The notes under the pieces were generated by a model, which was not told the origin of the DNA, made no database searches, and was given only the letters and a program-made list of their open reading frames with translations. Shown piece by piece: positions 1 through 8,656 of a DNA stretch of 64,000 nucleotides (its first letter is position 1; every line of letters starts with the position of its first letter). The translations under genes and the position numbers were made by a program. The stretch lies in the NCBI RefSeq assembly GCF_025971925.1, contig NZ_JAPDHV010000010.1:16776-80775 (forward strand), in the 5' to 3' direction. The DNA is from Chryseobacterium oryctis. Lineage in GTDB: Bacteria; Bacteroidota; Bacteroidia; Flavobacteriales; Weeksellaceae.

Positions 1-973
1 TCAACAAAAACTCATGTTCTTCAGCAGTTCCAACCCCACCCTGCACGGTTATCTTCATTTCGAGAGGTTCAGAAATAACAGGTTTGCCTTTTTGTTCTAA
101 AGCCTTAATCATCAAAGAATACGCAGAATCTATCAACTCGTTTTTTCTTTGCTTAAATTCTTCCATGATTGGTCCTAATAACAGACCTTCCGTTGCAAAA
201 GCGTGTCCGCCACAGTTCAATCCAGATTCTATTCTATATTCTGAAACCCAAAGACCTTTTTTAGCCAAAAAGTTTCCCTGAATCATTGCTGAACGGAAAT
301 CACTTACCTTCAGAATAATCTTCTTTTTTATATTTCCATTTTCGTCTGGAAAGAAATCATCAAACTCTTCAATATAGCTATACAGACGAGGATTCATACC
401 CGCAGAAAGAACCATTGAAGACGCTAGTTTGCTATTGGCAAAACCGCGCAAAGAAGCATGAGCATCATTGTAAATAACAGGCAATTGCTCATTTTTTTTG
501 AAGTTATCTTTGTCAACTTTCGTCATAATGTTGACATCAATACTTCCAGGACTGAGATGTGTTTCAATGAAATTTTTAATGGCAGAACTAAAGTTTTCCT
601 GACTAAGAATATTAGCCAGATTTTCTTTTATTTCCGAGGTATTAGGAAGCATATCAATAAAACTCATCAACGCAGTTTTATTTTTAGCAATTTCTTCCTT
701 AAACTCTTTAAATTTTTCATTAACGATATCGTCTACCATATCCAAATAAGCGGTAATTCTTTTGGCACGGTAGTCTTCTATCTTTGTCGAAATACTTAAA
801 TAGTTCAAATTGAACTTTTTATTATAAAAATTTTTCATTTTTTCTACAATCTCATCATCGATTATAGAAACTACGGATGAAATACCGTATTGCGCTACAC
901 GAATAGGACTATCAATCGTATAAGCTAAACCCATTACGGGAATATGGAAATTGTGCAAAGGTTTTTTTATCAT
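1..973 (-). CDS. Unknown conserved protein, C-terminus beyond window
   Basis: The reading frame opens at the ATG at 973-971 and stays open for 324 codons to the left window edge, so the C-terminal part is missing. It begins MIKKPLHNFHIPVMGLAYTI. I do not recognise a named family. Visible features are no signal peptide, a mixed charged helical stretch (about residues 40-140), and glycine-rich segments GGHAFATEGLLLGP and VQGGVGTAEEHEFLL towards the visible end. These have the flavour of a TIM-barrel, FMN- or phosphate-binding enzyme such as the nitronate monooxygenase or glutamate-synthase barrels, but that is only an impression. It is probably a cytoplasmic enzyme. A 54-base leader follows a -7-like box at 1033-1040. 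Confidence 0.75.
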   Translation of the reverse strand, partial: MIKKPLHNFHIPVMGLAYTIDSPIRVAQYGISSVVSIIDDEIVEKMKNFYNKKFNLNYLSISTKIEDYRAKRITAYLDMVDDIVNEKFKEFKEEIAKNKTALMSFIDMLPNTSEIKENLANILSQENFSSAIKNFIETHLSPGSIDVNIMTKVDKDNFKKNEQLPVIYNDAHASLRGFANSKLASSMVLSAGMNPRLYSYIEEFDDFFPDENGNIKKKIILKVSDFRSAMIQGNFLAKKGLWVSEYRIESGLNCGGHAFATEGLLLGPIMEEFKQRKNELIDSAYSLMIKALEQKGKPVISEPLEMKITVQGGVGTAEEHEFLL

Positions 974-1032
974 TTTTTATATTTGATTAAAACAATTCAA
1001 TACCTTAAATTCCCATCAACTATTCACAACTG

Positions 1033-1040
1033 CAAAAATA
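1033..1040 (-). promoter_or_regulatory. -7 promoter box for the left-edge gene
   Basis: On the minus strand this reads TATTTTTG, an exact match to the Bacteroidota TAnnTTTG box. A weak CTTG lies 19 bases upstream in place of the usual TTTG. It lies 60 bases before the ATG of the left-edge gene and is the only such box in the 212-base gap between that gene and bioA. Confidence 0.4.
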
Positions 1041-1185
1041 TCAATTATGCACAAAATAGCAAGTTAAAAATCAGCAAAATATTTTAAATTTTATTTAATT
1101 GATGATAAAAATCTTTAATAATGATTGCCAAACTACGGATTCATATTAAATTTTACTTTATATTATTTTAATAACAAGATAAAAT

Positions 1186-2454
1186 TCAATATTCAACTTG
1201 CAATACCTCCAAAATATTTTCATAGATAAAATCAAGTTCCTCCGAAGTTATGCAATAAGGAGGAACCAAATACATCACATTTCCTAAAGGCCTCATAATA
1301 ATCCCTCTTGATAAAAACTCTTTATAAAACTTTTTTCCTATCTCATTAAAATAAGATGTTCCTTTTTCAGTTTTAAAATCCCAAGCTAATATAGTTCCTA
1401 TTTGACGCACATTTTCGACATTTTCCTGATTTTTTAAAATTTGAGAAAAATCTAAATGCTTTTTAGTTATTAATTTAATTTGATTTAAAGTTTCATCTTT
1501 CAATAAAAGCTCTAAACTCGCCAAAGCCGCTGTACAAGCTAAAGGATTTGCAGTAAAAGAATGACCATGAAATAATGTTTTGTATTTATCCTCAGATAAA
1601 AAAGCATTGAAAATTTCTTCCGAACAAGTTGTAATTCCCATTGGCATTGTTCCACCTGTTAATCCTTTGGAAAAACACATGATATCTGGTTTTTCAGAAA
1701 GATAATCTGTAGCGAATAATTTCCCTGTTCTTCCAAATCCAGTAAAAACTTCATCCTGAACCATCAAAATACCTGATTCCCGACAGAATTTCATTAATTC
1801 ATCTAAATATTCTGGTTCGTACATCAACATTCCTGCTGCACCCTGAACCAAAGGTTCATAAATAAAACAAGCTATTTCATCAGAGAAATTTTTAATTTGG
1901 GATTTTAAACTTTCAACATTTTCTGCATTGGGAGTATCAATGAAAATAACTTCAAAAAGCATATTTCCGAAAGGTTTTGTCCAGACACTTCTTCCACTTA
2001 CAGACATTGCCCCGAAAGTATCACCATGATAAGCATTTTTAAAAGCTAAAATTTTAGATTTATTTTCCCCTTGATTATAAGCGTATTGAATACACATCTT
2101 CAAGGCTACTTCCACCGCAGTAGAACCATTATCTGAATAAAAAACTTTGTTTTGATTTTCAGGAAGCAGTTGTAGAAGTTTTTCAGAAAGTTGAATTGCA
2201 GGTTCATGGGTAAAACCTGCAAAAATCACTTGTTCCAAAGTATTTAGCTGTTCAAAAACTTTCTCTGCAATATATGGATGAGCATGACCATGCAAAGTAA
2301 CCCACCAAGAAGAAACCGCATCTATATACCTTCTTCCTTCATCATCAAAAAGATAAACACCTTTGCCTTTCACAATAGGAATAGCCTGATTATCGGTTTT
2401 CATTTGTGTATAAGGATGCCAGTTTACAGCTTTATCTCTTTCCTGTAGATTCAT
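1186..2454 (-). CDS. bioA: Adenosylmethionine-8-amino-7-oxononanoate aminotransferase
   Basis: This PLP-dependent class III aminotransferase of 422 residues converts 7-keto-8-aminopelargonate (KAPA) to diaminopelargonate (DAPA), using S-adenosylmethionine as amino donor. The family features seen are the N-terminal WHPYTQM motif, SSWWVTLHGHAHP (substrate pocket), the YHGDTFGAMSVSG segment, D234 in VQDEVFTG, and Schiff-base lysine K263 in CFSKGLTGG. Length is normal. It is the last gene of the biotin operon; its ATG follows the bioB stop codon after one base, so translation is probably coupled. No clear terminator is visible downstream (974-1185). Confidence 0.97.
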   Translation of the reverse strand: MNLQERDKAVNWHPYTQMKTDNQAIPIVKGKGVYLFDDEGRRYIDAVSSWWVTLHGHAHPYIAEKVFEQLNTLEQVIFAGFTHEPAIQLSEKLLQLLPENQNKVFYSDNGSTAVEVALKMCIQYAYNQGENKSKILAFKNAYHGDTFGAMSVSGRSVWTKPFGNMLFEVIFIDTPNAENVESLKSQIKNFSDEIACFIYEPLVQGAAGMLMYEPEYLDELMKFCRESGILMVQDEVFTGFGRTGKLFATDYLSEKPDIMCFSKGLTGGTMPMGITTCSEEIFNAFLSEDKYKTLFHGHSFTANPLACTAALASLELLLKDETLNQIKLITKKHLDFSQILKNQENVENVRQIGTILAWDFKTEKGTSYFNEIGKKFYKEFLSRGIIMRPLGNVMYLVPPYCITSEELDFIYENILEVLQVEY

Positions 2455-2455
2455 T

Positions 2456-3457
2456 TTACAACTCAGAATTTACTGATTTCTTTTCTTTTTTCTTCATTGG
2501 TTTTAAACCTAATGTTTGGAGCAGTTGCATATCTTCCGAAACTCCGGGATTTGGTGTTACCAATAATGTCTCTCTTTCTCCTGTAAAAATAGAGTTTGCA
2601 CCTGCCATAAAGCACCAACCTTGCTCAAATTCTGACATCTCAATTCTTCCTGCACTCAAACGAACCATTGATGAGGGCATAATGATTCTTGCGGTTGCAA
2701 TCATTCTTACCATTTCCCAAGTATCAACTTTTTCATTTTTTTCCAACGGAGTACCCTCTACTCTGGCCAAAGCATTAATGGGTACAGATTCAGGGTGTTT
2801 AGGCATTGTTGCTAACGTTAAGAGCATAGAAATTCTATCTCCATTTGTTTCACCAAGACCAATAATTCCTCCCGAACAAACAGTAATTCCAGCTTTTCTT
2901 ACATTATTGATTGTATTAATTCTATTATCAAATGTTCTTGTTGAAATAATTTCTTCGTAATACTGTTCTGATGTATCAAGATTATGATTATAAGCATATA
3001 AACCTGCTTCCTGAAGACGAATTGCCTGTTCTTCAGTCAACATCCCAAGAGTACAGCAAACTTCCATTCCCAACTCATTTACTCCCTTCACCATTTCAAT
3101 TACTCTGTCAAAATCCCGATTATTTCTGACTTCTCTCCAAGCTGCAGCCATACAAAAACGAGATGAACCTCCTTCTTTGGCTTTTTTGGCATGTTCAATC
3201 ACCTTTTCCGTTGGAAGCAAAGCCTGAACTTTAATATTTGTATGATAACGAGCTGCCTGTCCGCAATATGAACAATCTTCAGGACAACCGCCTGTCTTGA
3301 TTGATAACAAAGTTGACATTTGAATTTCCTCCGGATTATGCCAAACTCTATGTACTGTAGCTGCTTTGTAAACCAACTCAAGAAGTGGAAGATTATATAT
3401 TTCTTCAATTTCTTCTTTCGTCCAATCTGTTCTCAAAAAAGTTTTATCTTTTATCAT
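2456..3457 (-). CDS. bioB: Biotin synthase
   Basis: This radical SAM enzyme of 333 residues inserts sulphur into dethiobiotin to form biotin. The radical [4Fe-4S] motif C58-x3-C62-x2-C65 lies in [12 protein letters not shown]. Further conserved Cys (VCCTLG, about 134-135; VCSGGI, about 195) and the Arg near the C-terminal half (SAGR) fit the sacrificial [2Fe-2S] cluster site. The start overlaps the end of bioD by four bases (ATGA), and bioA follows after one base. BioB destroys its auxiliary cluster during turnover, which is relevant to the iron-binding protein encoded at the head of the same operon. Confidence 0.97.
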   Translation of the reverse strand: MIKDKTFLRTDWTKEEIEEIYNLPLLELVYKAATVHRVWHNPEEIQMSTLLSIKTGGCPEDCSYCGQAARYHTNIKVQALLPTEKVIEHAKKAKEGGSSRFCMAAAWREVRNNRDFDRVIEMVKGVNELGMEVCCTLGMLTEEQAIRLQEAGLYAYNHNLDTSEQYYEEIISTRTFDNRINTINNVRKAGITVCSGGIIGLGETNGDRISMLLTLATMPKHPESVPINALARVEGTPLEKNEKVDTWEMVRMIATARIIMPSSMVRLSAGRIEMSEFEQGWCFMAGANSIFTGERETLLVTPNPGVSEDMQLLQTLGLKPMKKKEKKSVNSEL

Positions 3458-4062
3458 CTTATCAATAATTGTTTTGTTATACTTTCTATATTTTTACTTG
3501 TCAAATTTTCTATTTCAGGAATTTTTATAACTTTAGTTTCGGACTGAATGTTTTCACAAATAATTCTTTCGGTATCAAAAGGAAAATCTCCGTTAAGAAT
3601 TAGATATTCGAGTTTTATTTTTCTTTGGTTTAAAACTGCAATCGATAATAAACTATGATTAATACAACCTAAATAATTTCTTACAACCAAAGCAACCGGA
3701 ATATTTAGCTTTTCAATCAAATCAATTATGAAATCATTATTATTTAAAGGAACCATTAAACCTCCTGCTCCTTCTACAATCAGATTCTTTTTAGTTTTGG
3801 GAATTTTAAATTCATTCAAATCGATTACTTTACCTTCTTCAAAAGCCGACTGATGTGGAGAAGCAGCCAATTGAAAACGATACGTCTCTGAATGACAAAC
3901 TACATTCTCACCAACCCACTCTTTGATTTTCATAGAATCTGAATAATGCAAATCTCCAGATTGAACAGGTTTCCAATAATCTGCATCAAAATATTTCGTT
4001 AAAACTGCCGAACAAACAGTTTTACCTACTTCTGTTCCTATTCCCGTAACAAATAATTTCAT
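3454..4062 (-). CDS. bioD: Dethiobiotin synthetase
   Basis: This ATP-dependent enzyme closes the ureido ring of dethiobiotin from DAPA and CO2. I place the start at the ATG at 4062-4060 (202 residues, beginning [15 protein letters not shown]) because the P-loop GTEVGKT then sits at residues 9-15 as in the family. It also leaves one base after the bioF stop codon, the same spacing as between bioB and bioA. A longer frame from 4089 would add nine residues overlapping bioF. Other family marks are the KPVQSGD segment and [11 protein letters not shown]. The stop codon overlaps the bioB start. Confidence 0.95.
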   Translation of the reverse strand: MKLFVTGIGTEVGKTVCSAVLTKYFDADYWKPVQSGDLHYSDSMKIKEWVGENVVCHSETYRFQLAASPHQSAFEEGKVIDLNEFKIPKTKKNLIVEGAGGLMVPLNNNDFIIDLIEKLNIPVALVVRNYLGCINHSLLSIAVLNQRKIKLEYLILNGDFPFDTERIICENIQSETKVIKIPEIENLTSKNIESITKQLLIR

Positions 4063-4063
4063 C

Positions 4064-5170
4064 TTAAATAAATTCTCTAATCGTTCCACATAATTCTACA
4101 ATCTCCTCTTCTGTATTGAAACTATGCAGGCAAATTCTCAATCTTTCCGCGCCTTGCTTCACAGTCGGGCTATAAACTGCATACGTTAAAAATCCATTTT
4201 CAAATAAACAATCCTGTAACGCTTTAAGTTTTTGATTATCAGAAATTAAAACAGACTTTATCGGGCTGTTTACCGAGGAAAAAGTTTTCAACTCTTGTTT
4301 GTTAAAAATTTCAATGTTTTTTTGAAGCTGTTTTGAAATTTCAGGACTTGATTTTAGGAAATCATACCCATTTTTTATACTCATCCATTGAAAATTCTGC
4401 GCAGAAGTTGTATAAATAAAAGGCGATGCAAAATTGACGAGATAAGATTTAATCAAATCATTGCAAAGTATTACTGCACCATGACTTCCCAATGCTTTTC
4501 CATACGTCACAACTGTTGCTAAAACTTTATTTTGAAATCCTAACTTATCAATTAAACCATACCCTAAAACTCCAAAAGCATGAGCTTCATCAACAATTAA
4601 ATTGGCTTGATATTTTTCCGAAATTTCAACAATTTCCTGAATTGGGGCAAAATCACCTTCCATTGAATACAAGCTCTCTATTGCAATATAAACTTGCTTA
4701 TTTTGTCGCTTTAAAACCTGCTCTAAACTCCCTATATCATTATGCTTAAATTTCAATTTTTTTGCATCAGACATTTTACATGCATCGTGAACTGAACGAT
4801 GAATATATTCATCAACAATAACACTGTCATGTCGAGTTAAAAGAGAAGAAAACAAAGCTAAATTGGCATTATATCCCGAAGAAAAAAGCAAAGCAGAAGG
4901 ATATTGATGTTCTTTGGCTATAAAATTTTCAATCGATGTAACTTTACTACTATTTCCGCTTATCAATCGAGAACCTGTACTTCCTGAAAGTAAATGTGGT
5001 TTATCAAGAACGTTTTTAAGCAACAAATTCTGTAAATCTTTATTCCTCGCAAAACCAAGATAATCATTAGAATAAAAGTCGATTCCGTCTGATTTTGGTT
5101 TTAATTCTCTACAAGTTCCTTCATTTTTTCTTTTTTCTAATGCTTTCTGAAAATGAGAAAGATTATGCAT
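4064..5170 (-). CDS. bioF: 8-amino-7-oxononanoate synthase
   Basis: This PLP-dependent alpha-oxoamine synthase of 368 residues condenses pimeloyl-ACP (or -CoA) with L-alanine to give KAPA, the first dedicated step of biotin ring assembly. Seen are the N-terminal YSNDYLGF, the GSTGSRLISG substrate loop, D194-x2-H197 in VDEAHAFG, and the PLP lysine K225 in TYGKALGSHG. It is slightly shorter than the Escherichia coli protein but complete. Its first eight bases overlap the end of the ferritin-like gene, so the two are almost certainly co-translated. No bioC, bioH or other pimeloyl-chain gene is in this operon. Confidence 0.96.
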   Translation of the reverse strand: MHNLSHFQKALEKRKNEGTCRELKPKSDGIDFYSNDYLGFARNKDLQNLLLKNVLDKPHLLSGSTGSRLISGNSSKVTSIENFIAKEHQYPSALLFSSGYNANLALFSSLLTRHDSVIVDEYIHRSVHDACKMSDAKKLKFKHNDIGSLEQVLKRQNKQVYIAIESLYSMEGDFAPIQEIVEISEKYQANLIVDEAHAFGVLGYGLIDKLGFQNKVLATVVTYGKALGSHGAVILCNDLIKSYLVNFASPFIYTTSAQNFQWMSIKNGYDFLKSSPEISKQLQKNIEIFNKQELKTFSSVNSPIKSVLISDNQKLKALQDCLFENGFLTYAVYSPTVKQGAERLRICLHSFNTEEEIVELCGTIREFI

Positions 5171-5780
5171 ATACCAACAGTTCTTTTCCTATTCCATCAA
5201 TCCATTCATTATAAAGTTCTTGTTCTATTTTTTGAATATTTTCAGCATGGATTTTCCAATCATCAGAGAAATTATCAAGCTGATGTATCATTTCTTCCAA
5301 ATGCCCTTCTTCTTCTAAAATAATAGACTTCACCATGATTTTTGATGATACTTTTGTCAAAATATCCTGATAAACAGGATATAATTCATCAGCTCGAACT
5401 TCAATTGCATAGGTTACAAAAAGATAGGCTGCAAATCTTAATTTTTCCTTATTTAGATTAAATGTTCTCTGAAGATATTTACAGGCTTTAATATCAAGAG
5501 AATTAAGATATTGTTTTGTTGCAATAGGTGCTAAAAGTTCATTATTCTCGTAAGCTTTACAGTAATCAGAATTAAGTTTTAAGATTTGTTTTTTTAAATA
5601 AAAAGCATGGCGATGTTCTTCTGCAGCGTGTTTTAACTGTATTAAATCAACTTTTACAGGATGTTCGCAAGCTGAAATTTTTCTTGCCCCAGCATTTTCC
5701 ATAAAAGAAAGAGTGTTGAGCCATTTTGCATGTATTTCATCATCCTGAACAATTTTACTTAAAAGTACATTAAATTCCAT
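5163..5780 (-). CDS. Ferritin-like diiron protein heading the biotin operon
   Basis: Encodes 205 residues counted from the ATG at 5780-5778; a frame six codons longer would need a TTG start inside the promoter. The sequence is almost all helical and carries the four-helix ferritin-like iron signature in order: E28 (FMENAG), E55-x2-H58 (EEHRHAF), E127 (AIEVRADE) and E157-x2-H160 (LEEEGHLEE). That is the E, ExxH, E, ExxH pattern of carboxylate-bridged diiron sites such as rubrerythrin, ribonucleotide reductase and diiron oxygenases. It has no signal peptide, so it is cytoplasmic. It is the promoter-proximal gene of the biotin operon and overlaps bioF by eight bases, so a role in biotin synthesis is likely but unproven. 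Possibilities are oxidative formation of the pimeloyl chain, or iron supply or oxygen protection for BioB. I do not recognise a named family. Confidence 0.85.
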   Translation of the reverse strand: MEFNVLLSKIVQDDEIHAKWLNTLSFMENAGARKISACEHPVKVDLIQLKHAAEEHRHAFYLKKQILKLNSDYCKAYENNELLAPIATKQYLNSLDIKACKYLQRTFNLNKEKLRFAAYLFVTYAIEVRADELYPVYQDILTKVSSKIMVKSIILEEEGHLEEMIHQLDNFSDDWKIHAENIQKIEQELYNEWIDGIGKELLVYA

Positions 5781-5795
5781 TCCGTTTAGTTTGCC

Positions 5796-5803
5796 CAAAA
5801 GTA
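5796..5803 (-). promoter_or_regulatory. -7 promoter box of the biotin operon
   Basis: The minus strand reads TACTTTTG, an exact TAnnTTTG match, 15 bases before the ATG of the first operon gene. Transcription should start near 5789-5791, leaving a leader of about ten bases. No TTTG is present at the -33 position, which is common where an activator or repressor acts. The box overlaps the left copy of the AAGTAGTA repeat. Confidence 0.5.
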
Positions 5804-5829
5804 GTATATTGCCGGATGGTTAAGTAGTA
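5799..5829. promoter_or_regulatory. Direct-repeat candidate operator for the MocR regulator
   Basis: AAGTAGTA occurs at 5799-5806 and again at 5822-5829, same orientation, 23 bases apart (about two helical turns), inside the short region between the divergent biotin operon and MocR gene. The second copy is also flanked by TGGT (5817-5820) and ACCA (5829-5832). Known MocR regulators such as GabR bind spaced direct repeats, so this is a plausible site. The left copy covers the operon's -7 box, which would fit repression. Confidence 0.45.
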
Positions 5830-5843
5830 CCAGTTTTGACATT

Positions 5844-7325
5844 ATGGATAGTCCGGCTGAAATTCCTTATAAAAGTTTCATTAAAATAGATAGAAATTCT
5901 GACATTTCTATCTATATGCAAATTTCAAATCAGTTGATAAATTCAATTCAAAGAGGATACATCCCTTTCGGAACAAAACTTCCGGGAACGAGGAGTTTAA
6001 GTCAGATTTTAGAGGTTCACAGAAATACAATAGTTTCTGTGTATGAAGAATTATTTGCTCAAGGCTGGGTAGAAAGTTTGCCTAATAAAGGAACTTTCGT
6101 TATAGGAAAAGAAGAAGTCAAGCCACAAAAAATAAAAGATTTTCAGAAAAATAATCTTGAAAATTATCCTAAAAAAACAGGATTTAATTTTAAAACTTCC
6201 AATATTCTCGATAATCCTTTTGAGCATTCAAGCTGTCAATATATGTTTAATGATGGTATCCCAGACATTCGTCTTACACAAATAAATCAACATTCAAGAT
6301 TTTACAATTCAACCTTAAAAAGAAAAGCCCATAAAACCGAAAGGTACAATCAGGATGGAAGTGAGTTTTTCAAGAAAAATCTGGCACAATACTTAAATTT
6401 ATCAAGAGGATTGCCCATTTCTACCCATAATCTTCTCATTACCCGAAGTACGGAAATGAGCATTTATATAGCTTCCGAAATATTGCTTTCTCAGGGCGAC
6501 ACTGTTTTAGTAGGAGATTTAAGTTATTTTTCTGTAAATATGATTTTTCAAAAAGCGGGTGTAAATATCATTACCATCCCTATCGACAAAGAAGGAATCA
6601 TAGTAGATGAAGTTAAAAAAATATGTAAAAAACAGAAAATCAGAATGCTTTATCTCACACCGCATCACCACTACCCTACAACCGTTACATTAAGTGCTCA
6701 AAGGAGGTTAGAATTGCTCAATCTTGCTAGTGAATATGGTTTTATAATTCTTGAAGATGATTACGATTATGATTTTCATTATGATAAAAGCCCGATTTTG
6801 CCTCTTGCAAGTGCAGACACAAACGGAATGGTAATTTATATTGGTTCATTCGGAAAATCTCTTGTTCCCGGATTCAGAACCGGATTTGTTGTTGCTCCTG
6901 AAAATTTAATGGCAGAAATGAGAAAATATCTCGGAATTATTGACAGACAAGGTGATGTATTGATGGAACATGTTTTAGGCGAAATGATTGCAGAAGGAGA
7001 AATAAACCGCTATCTAAAAAAATCTTTAAAAATATATCAGGAAAGAAGAGATTACTTTGCATTATTGCTTAACGACCAATTAAAAGACTTCATCGACTTT
7101 GAAAAACCCTCCGGAGGTCTTGCTTTTTGGATAAAATGGAGAACTCCTATTAATCTAATGCAATTGAGTAGAAATTGTACTCAAAAGAATCTTTTTATTC
7201 CTAAAACTTTATTGTATCAAAACAAAAAACTTACAGCTGTACGATTAGGTTTCGGAAATTTGAATTTTGAAGAAATGGAGAAATGTATCAATATTCTTTC
7301 AGAAAGTGTAAAATCGCTTATTTAA
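5844..7325 (+). CDS. MocR-family (GntR/aminotransferase) transcriptional regulator
   Basis: A 493-residue regulator with an N-terminal GntR winged helix (about 15-90: IYMQISNQLINSIQ, GTKLPGTRSLSQ, HRNTIVSVYEEL, GTFVIG) joined by a linker to a class I aminotransferase-fold domain (about 150-490). That domain has the PLP pocket ILEDDYDYDF and lysine K338 in GSFGKSLVPGFR. Such proteins sense PLP or an amino-acid adduct and act as repressors or activators. It is transcribed divergently from the biotin operon, only 63 bases from the first ATG, so it is the obvious candidate regulator of that operon. BioA and BioF are themselves PLP enzymes. No pdxST genes are nearby, so PdxR would be a poor name. 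The specific effector is unknown. Confidence 0.9.
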   Translation: MDSPAEIPYKSFIKIDRNSDISIYMQISNQLINSIQRGYIPFGTKLPGTRSLSQILEVHRNTIVSVYEELFAQGWVESLPNKGTFVIGKEEVKPQKIKDFQKNNLENYPKKTGFNFKTSNILDNPFEHSSCQYMFNDGIPDIRLTQINQHSRFYNSTLKRKAHKTERYNQDGSEFFKKNLAQYLNLSRGLPISTHNLLITRSTEMSIYIASEILLSQGDTVLVGDLSYFSVNMIFQKAGVNIITIPIDKEGIIVDEVKKICKKQKIRMLYLTPHHHYPTTVTLSAQRRLELLNLASEYGFIILEDDYDYDFHYDKSPILPLASADTNGMVIYIGSFGKSLVPGFRTGFVVAPENLMAEMRKYLGIIDRQGDVLMEHVLGEMIAEGEINRYLKKSLKIYQERRDYFALLLNDQLKDFIDFEKPSGGLAFWIKWRTPINLMQLSRNCTQKNLFIPKTLLYQNKKLTAVRLGFGNLNFEEMEKCINILSESVKSLI

Positions 7326-7556
7326 CCAACTTCTTAGAAAATTAATTTAGAAATAACCTTAAAATCTGTTTAATTTATCACAAAAGTTAATTTTATTACA
7401 AAATAATTACTATTTAAATAAAATTTTTAACATTTAAAGAACTATTCAGTAAATTATAAATCTTATTCTTAAAATATTATTATTAAGTATTAATGACTAT
7501 CTTTACACTATGAATTGGTTTTATTAAAAACACAAAACTGAAAATCAACAATTTAG

Positions 7557-8618
7557 ATGACAAGTAAAATAATCGGTGTAGGAAACTATATCCCCTCTGA
7601 AACAATCACGAATTTATTTTTTGATAAACACTTATTTCTAAACGAAGATGGTGCTGCATTGAAAGATAACAATGCTTCTATTACTGAAAAATTAAAAAAA
7701 ATAACGGGTATCGAAGAACGCAGATACGCAAATAACGAGCAGGTAACCTCAGATTTGGGATTAATAGCAGCTCAATCTGCGATTGAAAACGCCGGAATAG
7801 ACCCGGAAACTTTGGACTACATCATTTTTGCCCATAATTTTGGTGATGTACGTTCAGGAACAATTCAATCTGATATGGTTCCAAGTCTTGCTTCAAGAGT
7901 TAAACATTTATTAAAAATTAAAAATAACTTTTGTGTTGCTTATGATTTATTATTCGGATGCCCTGGTTGGATAGAAGGCGTTATCCAAGCTAATGCTTTT
8001 ATAAAATCAGGAATTGCAAAAAGATGCCTAGTGATAGGAGCTGAAACACTTTCGAGAGTGGTAGACATCCATGACAGAGACAGTATGATTTATGCAGACG
8101 GAGCCGGAGCTGTAGTTTTAGAAGCCAATGAAAATGATGATTCTGGTATAAAATCTCATCTCTCAGCATCATTTACCTTAAACGAAAAAGATTATCTATA
8201 TTTTGGTAAATCATACAATAATGAAAGCTGTCCTGATATAAAGTATATAAAAATGGACGGAAGGAAAATATATGAGTTTGCTCTTACCAACGTTCCTGAA
8301 GCTATGAAAAACTGTCTTGATAACAGCGGGTATTCTATAAATGAGTTAAACAAAATTATAATTCATCAGGCCAACGAAAAAATGGATGAAGCTATTGTAA
8401 ACAGGTTTTACCAATTGTACAACTCTCCTGTTCCTAAAGATATTATGCCCATGGTTATTAGCAAATTAGGAAACAGCAGTGTGGCAACCATCCCCTCTTT
8501 GCTCACAATGATTCTAAATGGAGAACTTGAACAACATAAAATTGAAAAAAATGATATTGTTTTATTTGCTTCGGTTGGCGCAGGTATGAATATTAATGCT
8601 TTCGTATATAAATTTTAA
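7557..8618 (+). CDS. 3-oxoacyl-ACP synthase III family protein
   Basis: A 353-residue thiolase-fold condensing enzyme of the FabH/KAS III family, which joins an acyl-CoA to malonyl-ACP. The catalytic triad is complete: C135 (LLFGCPGW), H270 (IIHQANEKM) and N306 (KLGNSSVA). The N-terminus reads IIGVGNYIPSETI, and GAGAVVLE and SVGAGMNINA are family segments. It is longer than housekeeping FabH because of insertions near residues 25-45 and 100-125, and no other fatty-acid genes flank it. It may therefore be a specialised KAS III (DarB-like or other). Its position next to the biotin regulator also recalls BioZ, a KAS III that makes the pimeloyl precursor in some alphaproteobacteria, but sequence alone does not show that. 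Confidence 0.88.
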   Translation: MTSKIIGVGNYIPSETITNLFFDKHLFLNEDGAALKDNNASITEKLKKITGIEERRYANNEQVTSDLGLIAAQSAIENAGIDPETLDYIIFAHNFGDVRSGTIQSDMVPSLASRVKHLLKIKNNFCVAYDLLFGCPGWIEGVIQANAFIKSGIAKRCLVIGAETLSRVVDIHDRDSMIYADGAGAVVLEANENDDSGIKSHLSASFTLNEKDYLYFGKSYNNESCPDIKYIKMDGRKIYEFALTNVPEAMKNCLDNSGYSINELNKIIIHQANEKMDEAIVNRFYQLYNSPVPKDIMPMVISKLGNSSVATIPSLLTMILNGELEQHKIEKNDIVLFASVGAGMNINAFVYKF

Positions 8619-8656
8619 TCTATAACTCAAAAATTATTAATATTTCAATTTAAAAA

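Noticed and set aside
458..799. Plus-strand frame of 113 codons
   Set aside because: It lies opposite the coding frame of the left-edge gene, has low-complexity Phe/Asn composition and no start context.
4063..4089. Nine-residue N-terminal extension of BioD
   Set aside because: It would overlap bioF and push the P-loop too far from the N-terminus; the ATG at 4062 gives the usual start and one-base coupling.
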